Assembly (NCBI GenBank): GCA_944387405.1
Contig: CALXET010000011.1
Location: forward strand, 1-46,886
Length of the DNA: 46,886 bases
Direction of reading: 5' to 3'
Source of the DNA: an uncultured Clostridia bacterium
GTDB taxonomy: Bacteria; Bacillota; Clostridia; TANB77; CAG-508
This document shows, in pieces, positions 8,780 to 17,959 of the stretch. Numbering within the stretch: position 1 is the first letter of the stretch; each line of letters starts with the position of its first letter. The position numbers were made by a program, and so were the translations under genes. Below the pieces are notes generated by a model. That model was not told the DNA's origin. It did not search any database and saw only the letters and a list, made by a program, of their open reading frames with translations.

Positions 8780-9775
8780 ATGTTTTTTTATTTTATTATC
8801 TTTATATTAATAATTTTTTTGATTTATACAAATGCACTTACTGATGCTCCAAATGCAATATCTACAGTAGTTGGTACAAAAGTACTGAAATTTAAAGAAG
8901 CAGCATTAATAAGTGCACTTTTTAACTTACTTGGGATTATTGTTATGAGCATTTTTAATTTTTCTGTTGCAGATTTTATGTTTTCAATGATAGATATGTC
9001 AGATAGAATAAATGGTCTTTCTATTATTTTTTCTGCAATAATAGCTGCAATACTTTTTGCTAATATTGCTCTTTTATTTGGAATCCCTACTAGTGAAACA
9101 CATGCACTTATTGCAGGTATAACAGGGGCACTTATTGCTTGTAATAAAATAGATAATATTTCCAAAGAAAATTGGATAGGTATTTTTATTGGGCTTATTT
9201 TTTCTATATTAGGAACTTTTTTAGTTACAAAAATATTAAATAAACTAATACGAAATTTAATAAGAAGTAAAATAAAAAACATTGATAAAAAAAGGTTGCA
9301 AATTTTATCTAGTGGTGGTACTTCGTTTATGCATGGAGCACAAGATGGTCAAAAGTTTATAGGAGTTGTTATTGCATTTCAATTATTAATGCAAAATAAA
9401 GTTTTAGATTCTAATATTAATCCAGAAAATTATTTTTGGGTAATTGTACTTGTGAGTATAATTATGTTTGTTGGTGTTGCAACTGGTGGAAAGAGAATAG
9501 TAGATACATTAGGAAATAAAATTTCTTCTCTAAATAGTGAAGATGCTTTAATTAGTGATTTTTCAACAATTTTAGTTTTATTGTGTTCTAGTTTAAATGG
9601 AATTCCAATAAGTACGAGCCATGTTAAAACAATATCTATAATATCAGCAATAGATAAAGAAAAGAGGATAAATTTTGAAAAAGTAATAGATATTTTTAAA
9701 GCTTGGATATTTACTTTCCCGGTATGTATTTTTATTTCGTTTATATGTATGAAAATTTTGATGTATGTATTGTAA
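8780..9775 (+). CDS. pit: PiT-family inorganic phosphate transporter
   Basis: The 331-residue membrane protein has the duplicated PiT signature: TDAPNAISTVVGTKVL near residues 20-35 and, in the second half, the conserved FMHGAQDGQKFIGV near 188-201. ETHALIAGITGALIA and STSHVKTISIISA are the paired helices that line the path. It imports phosphate with H+ or Na+. The usual upstream DUF47/PhoU-like partner is absent. AGGGGTG is the binding site. The gene starts immediately after a terminator hairpin, so either there is an unrecognised promoter inside 8656-8728 or read-through through the hairpin is regulated. Confidence 0.95.
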   Translation: MFFYFIIFILIIFLIYTNALTDAPNAISTVVGTKVLKFKEAALISALFNLLGIIVMSIFNFSVADFMFSMIDMSDRINGLSIIFSAIIAAILFANIALLFGIPTSETHALIAGITGALIACNKIDNISKENWIGIFIGLIFSILGTFLVTKILNKLIRNLIRSKIKNIDKKRLQILSSGGTSFMHGAQDGQKFIGVVIAFQLLMQNKVLDSNINPENYFWVIVLVSIIMFVGVATGGKRIVDTLGNKISSLNSEDALISDFSTILVLLCSSLNGIPISTSHVKTISIISAIDKEKRINFEKVIDIFKAWIFTFPVCIFISFICMKILMYVL

Positions 9776-9851
9776 AAAAATAAAATTTAAATATATAATT
9801 ATATAAATTGAAAATGTGAAAAATAAAACAATGATTTTTGAGGATGGAAAA

Positions 9852-10817
9852 ATGAGAAAAAGGAATATTATTATAATGATTATATTATTTGTTGTTATTT
9901 TACTTTTAATAATTGGATATTTTGCAGTAGGAAACTATTTTTATAATATAGCTTTAAATCCGAATACTTCTAAAACTTTTGTATTAGGGGAAGAAAAAGA
10001 ACCAAGTAAAGAAACGATAGAGCTTAGAAAATGGCTTGATGATATTTCAGAAGATGTTTATATAACTTCAAATAATAATGGAAACTTAAAATTACATGCA
10101 TACGAAATTATAAATAATGAAAATGAAGATAACAAAAAGAAAAGTCAAGATATATGGGCAATAGTAGTTCATGGGTACATGAGTGAAGGAATAGAAATGG
10201 CTTATTCAGCAAAAGAATTTTATGATAGAGGATATAACGTACTAGTATTAGATTTAAGAGGACATGGAAAAAGTGATGGTGATTACATAGGAATGGGCTG
10301 GCATGATAGATTAGATTTGCTAGACTGGACAAATTATCTGATAAGTAAAAATAAAGATTGCAGGATAATATGGTATGGAGTTTCTATGGGAGCTGCTACT
10401 GTTATGATGGCAACAGGCGAAAATGTTCCTTCTAATGTTAAAGTTGCTATCGAAGATTGTGGTTATACATCTGTATGGGACGAGTTTAAAATACAATTAA
10501 AAAGTTTATTTGGACTTCCAAGCTTTCCAGTATTAAATGCTGCAAGTACAATCAGTAATATAAAAGCGGGATATACTTTAAAACAAGGGTCTAGTATAGA
10601 ACAAATAAAAAAATCAAAGATTCCAATTTTATTTATACATGGAAGTGAAGATAAATTTGTACCGTTTAATATGTTAGATGAACTATATAATGCAGCAACA
10701 TGCCAAAAGGATAAATTAGTAGTAGAAGGAGCAGCTCATGCAGAGTCGGATAGTGTTAATCCTGAACTATATTGGAATAAAATTGATGAGTTTATAGAAA
10801 ATTATGTAAATAATTAA
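9852..10817 (+). CDS. Membrane-anchored alpha/beta hydrolase
   Basis: The protein of 321 residues has an N-terminal membrane helix (IIIMIILFVVILLLIIGYF) and an outward alpha/beta-hydrolase domain: VVHGYMSEG (oxyanion region), VLVLDLRGHGKSDG, nucleophile elbow GVSMGA, acid in HGSEDKFVP, and catalytic His in EGAAHAESD. This matches the YqkD/BAAT-like hydrolase group of Firmicutes. I chose ATG 9852 because GAGGATGG lies 8-9 nt upstream; an in-frame GTG at 9816 has no binding site. The substrate is unknown. Two small membrane-protein genes follow in the same direction. Confidence 0.9.
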   Translation: MRKRNIIIMIILFVVILLLIIGYFAVGNYFYNIALNPNTSKTFVLGEEKEPSKETIELRKWLDDISEDVYITSNNNGNLKLHAYEIINNENEDNKKKSQDIWAIVVHGYMSEGIEMAYSAKEFYDRGYNVLVLDLRGHGKSDGDYIGMGWHDRLDLLDWTNYLISKNKDCRIIWYGVSMGAATVMMATGENVPSNVKVAIEDCGYTSVWDEFKIQLKSLFGLPSFPVLNAASTISNIKAGYTLKQGSSIEQIKKSKIPILFIHGSEDKFVPFNMLDELYNAATCQKDKLVVEGAAHAESDSVNPELYWNKIDEFIENYVNN

Positions 10818-10848
10818 GAAAATGAATAAAGTATAAGGAGAACGAAAA

Positions 10849-11094
10849 GTGTGGTTATATATAATGACTTTTATAATATTTTTTATAATATATATAATTC
10901 TAGGTGTTCATAAAAATAATTTGATTAGATTAGAAGAAAATTTAAGTGAAAGTGCAGTTTCGAACAAGGATGAATTATTAAGAAAGATAAGTGATGAAAA
11001 AATAGCATTTAGAGTTTGTGTAAATAATTTAATATTGTATTTTATTCTTGAAATTTTTGTATTCTTTTTTCTAAATATATTTAGAACTATGTAA
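10849..11094 (+). CDS. Small membrane protein, unknown
   Basis: This 81-residue protein starts at GTG (10849) nine nt after AAGGAG. It has two hydrophobic segments (residues 3-20 and 55-78) separated by a charged stretch (RLEENLSESAVSNKDELLRKISDEK). No family is recognised. It lies 31 nt after the alpha/beta hydrolase gene and 26 nt before the next membrane-protein gene, so all three probably share a transcript. Confidence 0.7.
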   Translation: MWLYIMTFIIFFIIYIILGVHKNNLIRLEENLSESAVSNKDELLRKISDEKIAFRVCVNNLILYFILEIFVFFFLNIFRTM

Positions 11095-11120
11095 TAGAAA
11101 ATAAATTAGAGGAGTGTAAT

Positions 11121-11495
11121 ATGAATATTAAAAAAATTGTAAATATAGCAATAATTACATTAGTTTTATTATTTATTAATATAAATAATGCTTTAGCAGT
11201 GCAAAGCGAAATTTCAAATACTTTTGTAGAAGATTCAATACAAAAAAAGAATATGCTAAGAACAATATTAATTATTATGGGAATTATAGTTATTATAATT
11301 GTTATATTTATGATAAGTACATTATTTAAAGATAATAATATGAAAAAAGATATTATAGACTATAATTCATATCTAAATAAAATAATAAATAATAGAAAGA
11401 TTGTAAAAATATTGATGTTATTAATTGTTTTTATTTTACCTATAATGTACATATTAAATATTTTTTACACTAATATCCATATTATAACTGGATAG
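11121..11495 (+). CDS. Secreted-type membrane protein, unknown
   Basis: The 124-residue protein has a signal-like N-terminus ending in ALA (residue 26), then a helix at residues 46-66 and another at 94-115. The arrangement suggests a small envelope protein. AGAGGAGTG precedes the ATG. It is the last gene before a terminator-like hairpin. I recognise no domain. Confidence 0.7.
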   Translation: MNIKKIVNIAIITLVLLFININNALAVQSEISNTFVEDSIQKKNMLRTILIIMGIIVIIIVIFMISTLFKDNNMKKDIIDYNSYLNKIINNRKIVKILMLLIVFILPIMYILNIFYTNIHIITG

Positions 11496-11546
11496 AAACA
11501 ATTTTGTTAAGAATATAGTAAATGTAAAAAACAAAAATTAATTTTA

Positions 11547-11598
11547 AATACAAAATTTTATTTGTTTGATATATAAGTAAAATTTTGTATTTTTCTTT
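11547..11598 (+). terminator. Probable intrinsic terminator
   Basis: A 14-bp inverted repeat (11547-11560 with 11578-11591) with a 17-nt loop, followed by a T-rich run. It closes the hydrolase/small-membrane-protein operon. Confidence 0.65.
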
Positions 11599-11656
11599 AT
11601 TTTTTTGTAAATCTGTGATAAAATAACCCTATCTTATTAAACTAGGAGGGGTTAAT

Positions 11657-11929
11657 ATGGAACTTAAAAGATGTCCTCGTTGCGGAAATTTTTATAATTC
11701 TGATTTAAATGTTTGTCAGGACTGTAAAACTAATGAAAATTTAGATGTAAGCAAACTAAAAGGATATATTGATCAATATGGAGTAAATGCATCTAGTGAA
11801 GAGATGGCAATAAATACAGGGGTTAATGTAAAAAATATTAATCGATATTTGAGCGATACTGAAAAATATGGTTTAGTAGAAAACAAGAATAACATGGATA
11901 ATTTTTCAGGAAGTGAAATTAACTTATAG
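11657..11929 (+). CDS. Zinc-ribbon/helix-turn-helix protein (YvyF-like)
   Basis: The 90-residue protein opens with a zinc ribbon, C-P-R-C at residues 6-9 and C-Q-D-C at 20-23. A helix-turn-helix-like part follows (SSEEMAINTGVNVKNINRYL). The layout resembles the flagellar-operon protein family TIGR03826/YvyF, but there are no flagellar genes nearby, so a general regulatory role is more likely. TAGGAGGGG precedes the ATG. The stop is 17 nt before tyrS, suggesting co-transcription. An extended -10 (TGATAAAAT, 11616-11624) may serve both genes; no T-box features are visible. Confidence 0.78.
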   Translation: MELKRCPRCGNFYNSDLNVCQDCKTNENLDVSKLKGYIDQYGVNASSEEMAINTGVNVKNINRYLSDTEKYGLVENKNNMDNFSGSEINL

Positions 11930-11946
11930 TACATTTAGGAGGTTTT

Positions 11947-13164
11947 ATGAAAAGCGTATTTGATACATTAGAAGAAAGAGGATATGTTGAACAATTAACA
12001 CATCCAGAAGAAATAAAAGAACTGTTTAAAAAGGAGAGTGTACCATTTTATATAGGAATTGATCCAACTGCAGATAGCCTTCATGTTGGTCATTTCATAT
12101 CTCTTATGGTAGCTTCACAAATGCAAAAAGCAGGACATAAACCTATTATATTAGTTGGTGGAGGAACTGCTGTAATAGGTGATCCGTCAGGAAAAACTGA
12201 TATGAGAAAAATGTTAACAATTGAAGATATAGATCATAATGTAGAATGTATAAAAAAGCAAGCAGAAAGATTTTTAAGTTTTGAGGGAGAAAATGCCGCT
12301 ATTATAGTAAATAATGCAGATTGGCTTAGAAATTTAAATTATTTAGATTTTATGAGAAAAGTAGGTGTTCATTTTTCAATAAATAGAATGCTTGCTGCTG
12401 AATGTTATAAAAATAGATTAGAACAAGGTTTAACATTTTTTGAATTAGGATATATGCTTATGCAATCATATGACTTTTTATATTTACATGATCATTATGG
12501 ATGTAAATTACAAATGGGTGGTAATGATCAGTGGTCAAATATAATAGGTGGTGTAGAACTTATTAGAAAAATAGGTAGTGATGATGCATATGGATTTACA
12601 TTTAAACTTCTTACGACAAAAGAAGGAAAGAAGATGGGTAAGACAGAAAAAGGTGCATTATGGTTAGATCCTAATAAAACATCACCATATGAGTTTTATC
12701 AATATTGGAGAAATGTTGCAGATGATGATATAGAAAAAGTGTTAAAATTATTAACATTTATTCCAATAGAGCAAATTGAAGAACTAACAAAATATAAAGA
12801 TGAGAGAATAAATGAAGCTAAAAAAGTAGCTGCTTATGAAATTACTAAAATGATTCATGGAGAAGAAGAAGCTAAAAAGGCAGAAGAAGCATCTAAGGCT
12901 TTGTTTGAAGGTAAAGGAAACTTAGAATCAATGCCTACTGTTGAAGTTGAAAATAAGGATATTACTGTTATTGAAGCATTAGTACTAGCAGGAATTGCAC
13001 CTTCTAAAGGACAAGCTAAAACTTTAGTTTCACAAGGTTCTGTTTCAGTAAATGATAAAAAAATAAATGATATATCATATAAGTTAACAGATGATTTTAA
13101 TGATGGTTATGTAATTATTAAAAAAGGTAAAAAAGTATTTTATAAATTAGAATTAAAAAAGTAA
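11947..13164 (+). CDS. tyrS: Tyrosyl-tRNA synthetase
   Basis: The 405-residue class I synthetase has the HIGH-type motif HVGH at residues 48-51 (DSLHVGHFISL), the tyrosine pocket residues in QMGGNDQWSNI, and the KMSKS loop as KMGKT (KEGKKMGKTEKGALW). A C-terminal S4 RNA-binding domain follows (about 340-405; SKGQAKTLVSQGSVSVN). It charges tRNA-Tyr. TAGGAGG precedes the ATG. The gene ends just before a very strong terminator. I see no T-box in the leader. Confidence 0.98.
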   Translation: MKSVFDTLEERGYVEQLTHPEEIKELFKKESVPFYIGIDPTADSLHVGHFISLMVASQMQKAGHKPIILVGGGTAVIGDPSGKTDMRKMLTIEDIDHNVECIKKQAERFLSFEGENAAIIVNNADWLRNLNYLDFMRKVGVHFSINRMLAAECYKNRLEQGLTFFELGYMLMQSYDFLYLHDHYGCKLQMGGNDQWSNIIGGVELIRKIGSDDAYGFTFKLLTTKEGKKMGKTEKGALWLDPNKTSPYEFYQYWRNVADDDIEKVLKLLTFIPIEQIEELTKYKDERINEAKKVAAYEITKMIHGEEEAKKAEEASKALFEGKGNLESMPTVEVENKDITVIEALVLAGIAPSKGQAKTLVSQGSVSVNDKKINDISYKLTDDFNDGYVIIKKGKKVFYKLELKK

Positions 13165-13187
13165 AAATCATAGAAACAAAAAGGTGT

Positions 13188-13218
13188 AAAAAATAGTAGC
13201 AAAAGGCTACTATTTTTT
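13188..13218 (+). terminator. Intrinsic terminator after tyrS
   Basis: A 13-bp perfect stem (13188-13200 and 13206-13218) with a 5-nt loop (AAAAG); the 3' arm ends in a run of T. Confidence 0.95.
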
Positions 13219-13286
13219 ACTTATCTATTGAATATGAAATTAGTAAATGATAAAATTACACTAACTTATAAAAAGGAGTCTTTTAT

Positions 13287-13457
13287 ATGAATGAAAAAGG
13301 AATTGGAATTGTTGTATTATCATTGATTATAATTGCTTTGCTTATTATTGGAGCTTTTGCACTATCTATGGTTATAGGAGAAGCACCACCAGCAACAGTT
13401 CAAAACCAAAATGTTATAGTAAATGAAACAAATACAATTATTGAAAATAATACATAG
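13287..13457 (+). CDS. Small single-helix membrane protein, prepilin-like N-terminus
   Basis: A 56-residue frame starts at ATG 13287 behind AAAAGGAG. It reads MNEKGIGIVVLSLIIIALL and continues hydrophobic to about residue 31, then has an Asn/Thr-rich outward tail. The short charged leader, Gly and following hydrophobic helix recall class III/IV prepilin signals, but there is no Glu at +5. The next gene has a similar start, so the two may be related envelope proteins. Function unknown. Confidence 0.65.
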   Translation: MNEKGIGIVVLSLIIIALLIIGAFALSMVIGEAPPATVQNQNVIVNETNTIIENNT

Positions 13458-13483
13458 GATAAATAGTTTATAGGAGACTGATT

Positions 13484-13957
13484 ATGAAAAAAGAAAATGG
13501 AATTGCATTAATCACATTAATAATTACAATAGTAGTTATGCTTATTCTTGCGAGTATTGCTCTATATGCTACATTAAGTGATGGAGGTATATTTGACGTT
13601 ACACATGACTCTATAGACGAGACTACAAATAAAACAGAAATAGAAGAATTACATGTAATAGTAGAACAATGCCTAAATGATAGTATGATTAAAGGATATG
13701 GTTCATATATTACTGATAAAGCATTATATACCGCAATAAGAGAAGTTGTAGGATATAGTGATGAAACTGGCTTATTGAGAAATGTAAAAACAACTAAAAC
13801 ATCAGAAGGTGATTATTTAATTACTTTTTTAGATACTAAGAGACAGTATAGTATAAGTAAAGAAGGAGAAATATCAGAAGATTTTACTGTGATTGATAAT
13901 ACAGATTCTGTTATAGACATTTTTGAAGGAATTAAAAATGCAGACGAGATAGAATAA
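13484..13957 (+). CDS. Type IV pilin-like protein
   Basis: The 157-residue protein starts MKKENGIALITLIITIVVM, the N-terminal methylation/prepilin pattern seen in many Clostridia (short charged leader, G, then a helix of about 20 residues with Ala/Leu/Ile). A long helix and a beta-rich C-terminus (YLITFLDTKRQYSISKEGEI) follow. No pilus assembly ATPase or prepilin peptidase lies in the window, so assembly would need genes elsewhere. GGAGACTG precedes the ATG. Confidence 0.75.
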   Translation: MKKENGIALITLIITIVVMLILASIALYATLSDGGIFDVTHDSIDETTNKTEIEELHVIVEQCLNDSMIKGYGSYITDKALYTAIREVVGYSDETGLLRNVKTTKTSEGDYLITFLDTKRQYSISKEGEISEDFTVIDNTDSVIDIFEGIKNADEIE

Positions 13958-14048
13958 TACATCTAGTAACAAATATAAGTATTGAAAAAAATGTATTAAT
14001 ATAATATAATATTTTCGAAATAATCATTGAAAATATGGGGGATAAGAC

Positions 14049-15074
14049 TTGAAAAGAAATTTAAAAGACTATAATTTAGATGATTTAAAAGAACTTTTTT
14101 TAAATATTAATGAAAAAGCTTATAGAGCAGAACAAGTTTTTAATTGGATATATAAAGAAAATGTAACAAGTATTGATAATATGACTAATCTATCTTTAGA
14201 TTTAAGAGAAAAGCTAAATAATGAATTTTCCCTTCATAATTTCAAGATAAGTAAAAAATTAGAGTCGAAAGATGGAACAAAAAAATATTTGTTTGATTTG
14301 TTAGATGGAAATGCAATAGAAACAGTTTTAATGGAATATAAACATGGTTTTTCTATATGTGTATCATCTCAAATTGGATGTAAAATGGGGTGTAAGTTTT
14401 GTGCATCTACTGGAATTCCTTTTGTAAGAAGTTTAACTCCTGGTGAGATTGTAGAGCAAATTCTAGCAGTAGAAAGAGATACAGGAATTAAAATATCTAA
14501 TATAGTTTTTATGGGAATAGGAGAGCCTTTAGATAATTATGATAATGTAATAAAGGCTATTAGGATTATTAATAATCCTAAAGGTTTAAATATAGGTGCA
14601 AGACATATAAGTATTTCAACAAGTGGTATTGTTCCAAATATATATAGACTTGCTGAAGAAAATATACAATGCACACTATCTATCTCACTTCACAGTGCTG
14701 ATAATAAAAAAAGAAGTGAAATGATGCCAGTTAATAATGCATATAATATAGAAGAGCTTATAAAGGCATGCAAAGATTATATAAATATGACAAATAGAAG
14801 AATATCTTTTGAATATGCTTTAGCAAAAGATGATAATGACAATTTAGAAGATGCTAAAAAATTAGTAAAACTTTTAAAAGGTATGTTATGTCATGTTAAT
14901 TTAATTCCTATTAACAAAATAGAAAACGGTAAATATAGCAAAAGTACAAATGAAAATATAATTAGATTTAGAGATTTTTTAAATGATAACGGGATAGTGG
15001 CAACTATAAGAAGAGAGCTTGGTTCGGATATAGATGCTGCTTGTGGACAATTAAGAAGACAGAACTTAAAATAG
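14049..15074 (+). CDS. rlmN: Dual-specificity 23S rRNA/tRNA adenine-C2 methyltransferase
   Basis: The 341-residue radical-SAM enzyme has the cluster motif C-K-M-G-C-K-F-C (about residues 112-119), GEP in FMGIGEPLDNYDN, SISTSGIVP, LSISLHSA, and the catalytic C-terminal Cys in DIDAACGQLR. It methylates A2503 of 23S rRNA and A37 of some tRNAs. Translation starts at TTG 14049, eight nt after GGGGG. It heads the rlmN-prpC-prkC-rpe cluster (11 nt to prpC), the conserved order in Firmicutes. Confidence 0.97.
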   Translation: MKRNLKDYNLDDLKELFLNINEKAYRAEQVFNWIYKENVTSIDNMTNLSLDLREKLNNEFSLHNFKISKKLESKDGTKKYLFDLLDGNAIETVLMEYKHGFSICVSSQIGCKMGCKFCASTGIPFVRSLTPGEIVEQILAVERDTGIKISNIVFMGIGEPLDNYDNVIKAIRIINNPKGLNIGARHISISTSGIVPNIYRLAEENIQCTLSISLHSADNKKRSEMMPVNNAYNIEELIKACKDYINMTNRRISFEYALAKDDNDNLEDAKKLVKLLKGMLCHVNLIPINKIENGKYSKSTNENIIRFRDFLNDNGIVATIRRELGSDIDAACGQLRRQNLK

Positions 15075-15085
15075 GAGTGTAATCA

Positions 15086-15814
15086 ATGAAAGTTTTTACA
15101 AGAACAGATATTGGTATGACAAGATCAATGAATCAGGATTGCTATTCTGTTTCAAATGAAGAAAATTATAAATTATATATATTAGCAGATGGTATGGGTG
15201 GCTATAAAGGCGGCGAGATAGCAAGTAAAGTTGCAGTCACAGCTGTAGAAAAATATATTAAAGAAAAATTCTTGACAATACCAAAAGAAAAAGAGAAAAT
15301 ATTAGAGCTCATTAGAGATGCAATAGAATTTGCAAATACTGCTATATTTGAAGAATCAAGACAAGATGTAGAACTACATGATATGGGAACTACAATAGAA
15401 GTTTGTTTAATATATAAAAACAAGATATATATTGGACATGTAGGAGATAGCAGAATTTATAGAATAAGAAAAAATGTAATGAGAAGAATTACTACTGATC
15501 ATAGCTATGTTGAAAAATTAGTTAAAGATGGTGAAATTACTAGAGAAGAAGCTTTTCATCATCCTAAAAAGAATTTATTAATAAAAGCACTTGGAACTGA
15601 TAAAGCAGTTGAGCCAGATATAATTTATAAAGCATTAGTTAAAGATGATATATTAGTAATATGTTCTGACGGACTAACTAATATGATAAGAGAAGATAGA
15701 ATTTTAGAAATAATAAAACAAGATGAAGATATAGCAGTTGATTTACTAATATCTGAAGCAAATGCAGCAGGGGGATTAGATAATATAACTGTAATTTTAA
15801 TAATTAACAAGTAA
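15086..15814 (+). CDS. prpC: PP2C-type Ser/Thr phosphatase
   Basis: The 242-residue cytosolic phosphatase has the PP2C motifs in order: RSMNQD (residues 13-18), ADGMGGYKGGEIAS (metal Asp), GHVGDSRIYRIR, CSDGLTNM, and GGLDNITVILI. These hold the metal centre. It reverses phosphorylation by the PrkC kinase encoded 26 nt downstream, a pair conserved in Gram-positives. TAGGAGTG precedes the ATG. Confidence 0.97.
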   Translation: MKVFTRTDIGMTRSMNQDCYSVSNEENYKLYILADGMGGYKGGEIASKVAVTAVEKYIKEKFLTIPKEKEKILELIRDAIEFANTAIFEESRQDVELHDMGTTIEVCLIYKNKIYIGHVGDSRIYRIRKNVMRRITTDHSYVEKLVKDGEITREEAFHHPKKNLLIKALGTDKAVEPDIIYKALVKDDILVICSDGLTNMIREDRILEIIKQDEDIAVDLLISEANAAGGLDNITVILIINK

Positions 15815-15840
15815 TTTTAAAATTAAGGAGAGATAAAAAT

Positions 15841-17883
15841 ATGAACCTAATTGGTAAAATGCTAGCAAATAGGTATGAGATACTAGAGAAAATTGGAAAT
15901 GGTGGAATGGCAGTTGTATATAAAGCAAAATGTCATGTGTTAAACCGATTTGTAGCTGTAAAAGTATTAAAAGATGAATTTATAACTGATAATGAGTTTA
16001 TTAAGAGATTTAGAACAGAAGCACAAGCTGCAGCAAGTCTTACTCATCCAAACATTGTATCTATATATGATGTAGGAAATGAAGGAGATATTTATTATAT
16101 AGTTATGGAATTAATTCAAGGAAAGACTCTTAAAGAAATAATCGTTGAAGATGGAAAATTTTCTTGGAAATGGTCTGTAAATATTGCTATACAAATAGCT
16201 TCTGCTTTAGAGACTGCTCATAGGCATAATATAGTTCATAGAGATATAAAACCTCATAATATTATAATTACTGAAGATGGTATGGCAAAAGTTACAGACT
16301 TTGGTATAGCAAAAGCTGTATCAAATTCAACTATAACAGCTTTTGGAACAACAATTGGATCTGTACATTATTTTTCACCAGAACATGCAAAAGGTGGATA
16401 TACTGATGCAAAATCTGATTTATATTCTTTAGGTGTAGTAATGTATGAAATGCTTACAGGAAGAGTTCCTTTTGATGCAGATACGCCAGTATCTGTTGCA
16501 TTAATGCAAGTACAAGATGATCCAATAGAACCTAGAAAATTAAATCCACAAATACCAATTAGTGTTAATAATATTATTTTAAAGGCAATGCAAAAAAATC
16601 CTAATGATAGATATGCAAGTGCAACAGATATGTTAATAGATTTAAGTACTGCCTTAAAAAGACCAGATGATGATTTTGTTACTTTACCAAATAAACAAAA
16701 TGATCTTCAAACACAAAGATTATCAACTTTATATGATATAGATGAAAAAGCTAAACAAAACGATGAAGAAGATGATATAGAAGAGCCGCCAAGAAAAAGA
16801 AATAAAAAAGAGGGAAATAAAGTAATAGCATTTTTCAAAAGACATGTAATTTTATCAGTAATTTTAGCTGGTATATTAATATTTAGTTTAGCTCTTGGTG
16901 GAACAATTTTATTTATGAATTTAAGCAAAGATGAAGAAGCTTTAATACCAAACTTAGTAACTAATGAAAATGGCGATAGATTAACTTTAGAAGAAGCTCA
17001 AGCAATATATGATGAGACAGCTTTTGAGAAAGAACTAAAAGTAGAATATGAAATTTCTGAAGAAGTTGAACCTGGATATGTAATAAGACAAGATCCAGAA
17101 TATAGTACAGTAAATAATATGAGAATGAAATTATCAACAGAATTTACTATATATGTTAGTGAAGAAAGAGAAAAAATAGAGACACCTTCAAATGAAGATA
17201 TTGTTGGAAAAGAACTAGAAGAAGTTCAAAAGAAATTAACTGATTTAGGATTTACTAATGTAATAGTTGAAGGAGAAACTCATGAATCACTTAAAGAAGG
17301 ATTAGTAATAAGATTAAGTGAAGAGGGAAAAGAGTTATATGCAGATGATGAACTAATTATTTATGTAAGTACTGGTGATGGAAAAATAGATGTTCCAGAT
17401 GTTTTAGGAAAATCAGAAAGTGATGCTAAAAAAGAGCTTGAAGATGCAGGATTTAAAGTAAAAGTATCATATGACGAAGATACTGATGAAGATGATGGAA
17501 TAGTATTAAAGCAAAGCTCTAAAAAAGCTAAAGAAGGTGCTACAATTACTATTACAGTAAATAAGAAACCAGAAGAAATAAAAGGATCATTAACAATTAA
17601 TATGCGTAGTTTAACAAGATATAAAGATACAGATGATGAAGGAAATACAATAGCTCCAGAAAGTATAAGTGTAAGAATAGTTGTAACAGATGAAGAAACG
17701 GGTCAGGAATTGGTTAGTGAAACTAGATCAATTTTAAGTGATGAATCTGCAGATAATGGCACAGCTACTTTTTCAGCAACAGGAAAGGTTAGAGTTACTA
17801 TTACACGACTTGATACTAATGAAGTTTTAATTTCAAAAACATATGATTTAAAAGATTCATCTACAATTGTGGCACAAAATTAA
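15841..17883 (+). CDS. prkC: PASTA-domain eukaryotic-type Ser/Thr kinase
   Basis: The 680-residue membrane kinase has an N-terminal kinase domain (residues 11-275): GNGGMAVVY loop, catalytic-core K41 in AVKVLK, HRDIKPHN, and DFGIA. A basic juxtamembrane stretch and one membrane helix (about 337-360) follow, then three outward PASTA domains (about 368-580) and a final beta-rich domain of about 100 residues (GSLTINMRSLTRYK onward) that is not part of the usual PrkC. PASTA domains sense muropeptides or lipid II; PrkC controls growth and, in Bacillus, spore germination. It is paired with prpC. The usual downstream rsgA is absent; an rpe-like gene comes next, after a hairpin. Confidence 0.96.
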   Translation: MNLIGKMLANRYEILEKIGNGGMAVVYKAKCHVLNRFVAVKVLKDEFITDNEFIKRFRTEAQAAASLTHPNIVSIYDVGNEGDIYYIVMELIQGKTLKEIIVEDGKFSWKWSVNIAIQIASALETAHRHNIVHRDIKPHNIIITEDGMAKVTDFGIAKAVSNSTITAFGTTIGSVHYFSPEHAKGGYTDAKSDLYSLGVVMYEMLTGRVPFDADTPVSVALMQVQDDPIEPRKLNPQIPISVNNIILKAMQKNPNDRYASATDMLIDLSTALKRPDDDFVTLPNKQNDLQTQRLSTLYDIDEKAKQNDEEDDIEEPPRKRNKKEGNKVIAFFKRHVILSVILAGILIFSLALGGTILFMNLSKDEEALIPNLVTNENGDRLTLEEAQAIYDETAFEKELKVEYEISEEVEPGYVIRQDPEYSTVNNMRMKLSTEFTIYVSEEREKIETPSNEDIVGKELEEVQKKLTDLGFTNVIVEGETHESLKEGLVIRLSEEGKELYADDELIIYVSTGDGKIDVPDVLGKSESDAKKELEDAGFKVKVSYDEDTDEDDGIVLKQSSKKAKEGATITITVNKKPEEIKGSLTINMRSLTRYKDTDDEGNTIAPESISVRIVVTDEETGQELVSETRSILSDESADNGTATFSATGKVRVTITRLDTNEVLISKTYDLKDSSTIVAQN

Positions 17884-17898
17884 ATAATAAAAGCTTTT

Positions 17899-17940
17899 AG
17901 GAATAAGGCATAAAGAAAAAAAGCCTTATTCCTATTTTAA
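17899..17940 (+). terminator. Hairpin after prkC
   Basis: An 11-bp perfect stem (17899-17909 with 17923-17933) with a 13-nt A-rich loop, followed by ATTTTAA. It is a strong stem but has only a short T run, so it may be a partial terminator before rpe. Confidence 0.7.
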
Positions 17941-17959
17941 AATGAAAGGAAGTAATAAA

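Noticed and set aside
8780..9775. Long open frame on the opposite strand inside the PiT gene
   Set aside because: It is a low-complexity mirror of the hydrophobic transporter codons, with no binding site.
11496..11656. T-box leader for tyrS
   Set aside because: No specifier loop or T-box consensus sequence is visible; only a terminator of the upstream operon.
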